The position numbers and the translations under genes are program-made. 64,000 bases of DNA from contig CM057826.1 in assembly GCA_030068075.1 (NCBI GenBank), forward strand, positions 34,398,211-34,462,210. The letters are read 5' to 3'. The notes under the pieces were generated by a model. That model had not been told where the DNA came from, did not search any database, and worked only from the letters and a program-made list of their open reading frames with translations. Below, piece after piece: positions 61,301 to 64,000 of the stretch (its first letter is position 1; every line of letters starts with the position of its first letter). Source of the DNA: Paguma larvata (lineage: Eukaryota > Chordata > Mammalia > Carnivora > Viverridae).

Positions 61301-61362
61301 CTTTTATTTTTTTATTGTTGAGAGAGAGAGAAAGAAGGAGAAAGAGAGAGAGAGAGAGAGAT
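61301..61362 (-). mobile_element. SINE tail fragment (possible)
   Basis: tttattgttgagagagagag followed by a GA tract looks like the 3' end of a reverse SINE, cut off where L1-like sequence begins. Confidence 0.5.
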
Positions 61363-62215
61363 GGAGGAGCGTACAGGGAATAGCACAAGGAAAACACTTT
61401 CCAAAGCCATTGACTGGGAAAACAAGAGGGGCTGATTTTCTTTACTTTTTACAACCACAGGACTCAAAGACTGGAGTTTTAGAGGTCCACAGCGTGGCTG
61501 GCATGGAGCTGGGAGGTGCTGCAGTGCTCCTGTGGAGAAGAAGGGCAGATAGCCCAGGGGCAGACAGCACAATCTGAGAATCCCCTGGGACATCCTAAGA
61601 GAGGTGGTTCCCTCTCTTGAAGCACATCTGAGAGAGTTGGCATTGCCTCTCTGGATACAAAACAGCTTGCAGGCATCATTTTTGTCTCCTGCCCCTCAGC
61701 ATAAACTAACTTCAGTAAACAGCACAGCACCAACACCAGCAGCCTGACCCACCTACACCAAGCCCCACCTTCCTGCTCTCTGCAGATGCTGCTTTTCCTT
61801 GAGAAGTGTGCCTGAGAACCACGGAAGCAGGACCCTCCCCTAGAAGACCAGCACAAACTCCTTGCATGCACCCCTACTAACCATAGAGTTCTGCAAAGCT
61901 TCAGTTCTGGTGGAAATAGCACGAGGTCTCTTTTAACAAGCAGACCCGAGCACACCTAGTTAAAACTCACCACACTCTGGCCAGGGTTCCAATACTCCCC
62001 ACTGCAGGCAAGGAGAAACTGCAGGGGACTGCCTGAGGGAAAGAGAAGCCAAAGCACAACAGCAGAGTGTACACAGCATACACCAAAGACGCTTTCTTAA
62101 GTGCCAGGCCATGCACAGTATATGACTTCTTTATAAAGTCATTACTCTCAGGAACAAGAAACATAACAGGCTTTGCTAACACAGAGAAGACAGAGACCTA
62201 GACGAAATGCCAAGA

Positions 62216-63060
62216 TGGAGGAATTCATCCCGTTAAAAAGAACAAGAAATGGTCACAGAGAATGATCTAATCAAAACAGATTTATGCAATATGGCTTATT
62301 GAGAAATGAAAGAGGAAATCATAAGGATACTAGGTGGGCTTGAGAAATGCATAGAGGGCAACAGGGAGTCCCTTACTGCAGAGATGAAAGACCTAAAAAC
62401 TAGTCGGTCTGAAATGAAAAATATGGTAACTGAGATTCAAAAATGACTGAATGTAATGACCACAAGTATGGAAGAAGCAGAGGAATAAATATGTGACACA
62501 GAAGATATAATTATGGCAAATAATGAAGCTGAAAAGAAGTAAAGAGAAATATTAGATCATGAATGTAGACTTAGGGAACTCGGTGACTCCATAAAGTATA
62601 ATAACATTCATATAATAGGAGTACCAGAAGAAGAGAGGGAAAAGGGGACAGAAGGCTTATTTGAGGAAATTATGGTTGAAAATTTCCCTAATGCGGAAGA
62701 AAACAGACATCCAAATCTAAGAGGCACAGAGAACTCCCATCAAAATCAACAATAGCAGGCCAACACCAAGACAAATTGTAGTTAAATTTGTAAAATACAG
62801 AGATAAAGAAAAATTTTAAGAGCAGCAAGACAAAAGAAGTTCCTAACTTACAAGGGAAGAAAAATAAGGTTAGCAGAAGAAACTTGGCAGGCAAGAAGGG
62901 AGTGGCGTGATATATTCAATGCGCTGAATGGGAAAAATAAGCAGCCAAGAATACTCTGTCCAGCAAGACTATCATTCAGAATAGAAGGAGAGATAAGGAG
63001 TTTCCCTGAGAGTCGTGACCACAAAACAAGCCCTGCAGAAAATATTAAAGGGGACTCTTT
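62216..63060 (+). pseudogene. L1 ORF1 remnant (RNA-binding protein)
   Basis: It starts atggaggaattcatcccg and reaches a stop within 17 codons, so it is broken. The later order matches ORF1p of carnivore L1s, the trimeric RNA-binding chaperone of L1 particles: an ataggagtaccagaagaaga segment (IIGVPEEE-like), aaatttccctaatgcgg, ccatcaaaatcaacaatag, acttggcaggcaagaagg and caagaatactctgtccagca. Several frameshifts and stops, and at least one internal deletion likely. Confidence 0.85.
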
Positions 63061-63144
63061 GAGTGGGGGGAAAAAAGACCAACAGTAGCAAAGGTTAGGA
63101 AGGAACAGAAAATCTCCAGAAACAGTCACAAAACAAGAAATAAA

Positions 63145-64000
63145 ATGGCACTAAATTCATATCTATCAATAATCATTCTGAATGCAATTGGACTAAATGC
63201 TCCAATTAAAAGACATAGGGTGTCAGAATGGATAAAAAAAAAAGACACATCTATATGCTGCTTAAAGGAGACTCATTTTAGGCCTAAAGACTACTGCAGG
63301 TTGAAAGTGAGGGGACAGAGAACCATTTATCATGCAATGGAGGGCAAAAGAAAGCTGGAGTAGCACCATTATATCAGACAAACTAGATTTTAAACCAAAG
63401 ACTGTAACAAAAGATGAAGAAGGACACTATATCATAATAAAGGGTCTATCCAACAAGATCTAACAATTATAAATATTTATGCCCCCAAATTGAAAGCACC
63501 CAAATATATAAAAACAATTATTAGCAAACACAGTGGAACACATTGGTAATAATACAATAATAGTAGGGGACTTTAACACCCCACTGACATCAATGGACAG
63601 ATCATCTAAGCAGAAAATCAACAAGGAAACAATGGCTTTGAATGACACACTGACCAGATTGACTTAACAGATATGTTCAGAACATTTCATCCTAAAGCAA
63701 CAGAATACACATTCTTTTCAAGTGCACATGGGATATTCTCCAGAATAGATCATATATTGGGTCATAAATCAGGTCCCAACAAACATAAAAAGATTGAGAT
63801 CATACGATGCATATTTTCAGACCACAATTCTATGAAACTTGAAGGAAATCACAAGGTAAAATTTGGAAAGACTACAAATACATGGAGGTTAAAGAATATC
63901 CTCCTAAAGAATGAATGGGTTAACCAGGAAATTAAAGAAAAAATAAAAAATACATGGAAGCAAGTGAAAATTAAAACACAACAGTTTAAACGCTTTGGGA
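63145..64000 (+). pseudogene. L1 ORF2 start: endonuclease domain, broken
   Basis: From the ATG at 63145 it reads MALNSYLSIIILNAIGLNAP, then IKRHRVSEWIKKKD, SICCLKETHF and CRLKVRG. This is the beginning of the apurinic-like endonuclease of L1 ORF2p, including the Glu of the QETH-type metal-binding motif (here KETH). The Asn of the usual NVNGLN motif is altered to give NAIGLN. The frame stops at 63363 and continues in other frames through phrases such as gtaggggactttaacacccc and ttttcagaccacaattctat (the SDH-type motif). Not functional as it stands. Confidence 0.9.

Larger units (their letters stand above)
61363..64000 (+). mobile_element. L1 5' part: 5' UTR, ORF1 and start of ORF2, runs off the window
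   Basis: A long, non-functional L1 antisense to HCN1. The G+C-richer leader (61363-62210) has phrases known from carnivore L1 5' UTRs (gtggagaagaagggcag, ctggccagggttccaatac). It is followed by the decayed ORF1 and ORF2 described separately. The remaining ORF2 and 3' end lie to the right of the window. The 158-residue minus frame at 61479-61955 is a chance frame in this leader. Confidence 0.88.

Noticed and set aside
61479..61955. 158-residue minus-strand open frame, the longest in the window
   Set aside because: It lies wholly in the L1 leader, has no recognisable domain and no exon-like borders matching HCN1.

Overview
This window is nuclear DNA from a carnivoran, most likely a felid. It lies inside the potassium/sodium pacemaker-channel gene HCN1, which is transcribed on the minus strand. 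The taxon call rests on more than twenty tRNA-Lys-derived CAN-type SINEs whose 3' half has the cat-type 'gctgacagctcagagcc' form, and on a 10.3 kb L1 fragment that matches the 3' end I know from cat L1s. This is pattern memory, not a search.

Only two protein-coding segments are present, both HCN1 exons with intact reading frames and splice sites. The 147-bp exon at 56593-56739 encodes most of the C-linker. The 241-bp exon at 36960-37200 encodes the end of the C-linker and the first part of the cyclic-nucleotide-binding domain. They are joined by a 19,392-bp phase-0 intron (37201-56592). In the usual eight-exon HCN layout they are exons 5 and 6. Positions 56740-64000 are then part of intron 4 and positions 1-36959 part of intron 6.

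Everything else is intron, much of it mobile DNA of different ages. Positions 1-20 kb hold scattered SINEs, old MIR, L2 and hAT pieces, and CA repeats. Positions 21-32 kb are densest: a pile of five SINEs (22.3-23.5 kb) is followed by a run of old plus-strand L1 pieces, with a younger L1 inserted at 29.9-30.6 kb. Positions 34-37 kb carry an unidentified 639-bp insertion inside an L1 3' end, then two more old repeats just downstream of the 241-bp exon. The 19-kb intron holds nested minus-strand L1s (40.7-42.4 kb), a MaLR LTR (46.5 kb), another minus L1 (47.3-48.4 kb) and a MIR split by a SINE (49.7 kb). At the right edge (about 61.4-64 kb) the 5' part of a long, decayed L1 lies antisense to HCN1 and runs off the window.

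No new gene system was found. The most unusual items are a 42-bp SINE 5'-head copy with target duplications but no A-rich tail (25.5 kb), the CpG-rich 639-bp insertion with 5-bp target duplications (34.2 kb), a GC-rich block with a long imperfect hairpin (20.9 kb), a 64-bp duplicated segment 998 bp apart (11.9 and 12.9 kb), and a 103-bp tandem duplication (39.9 kb).
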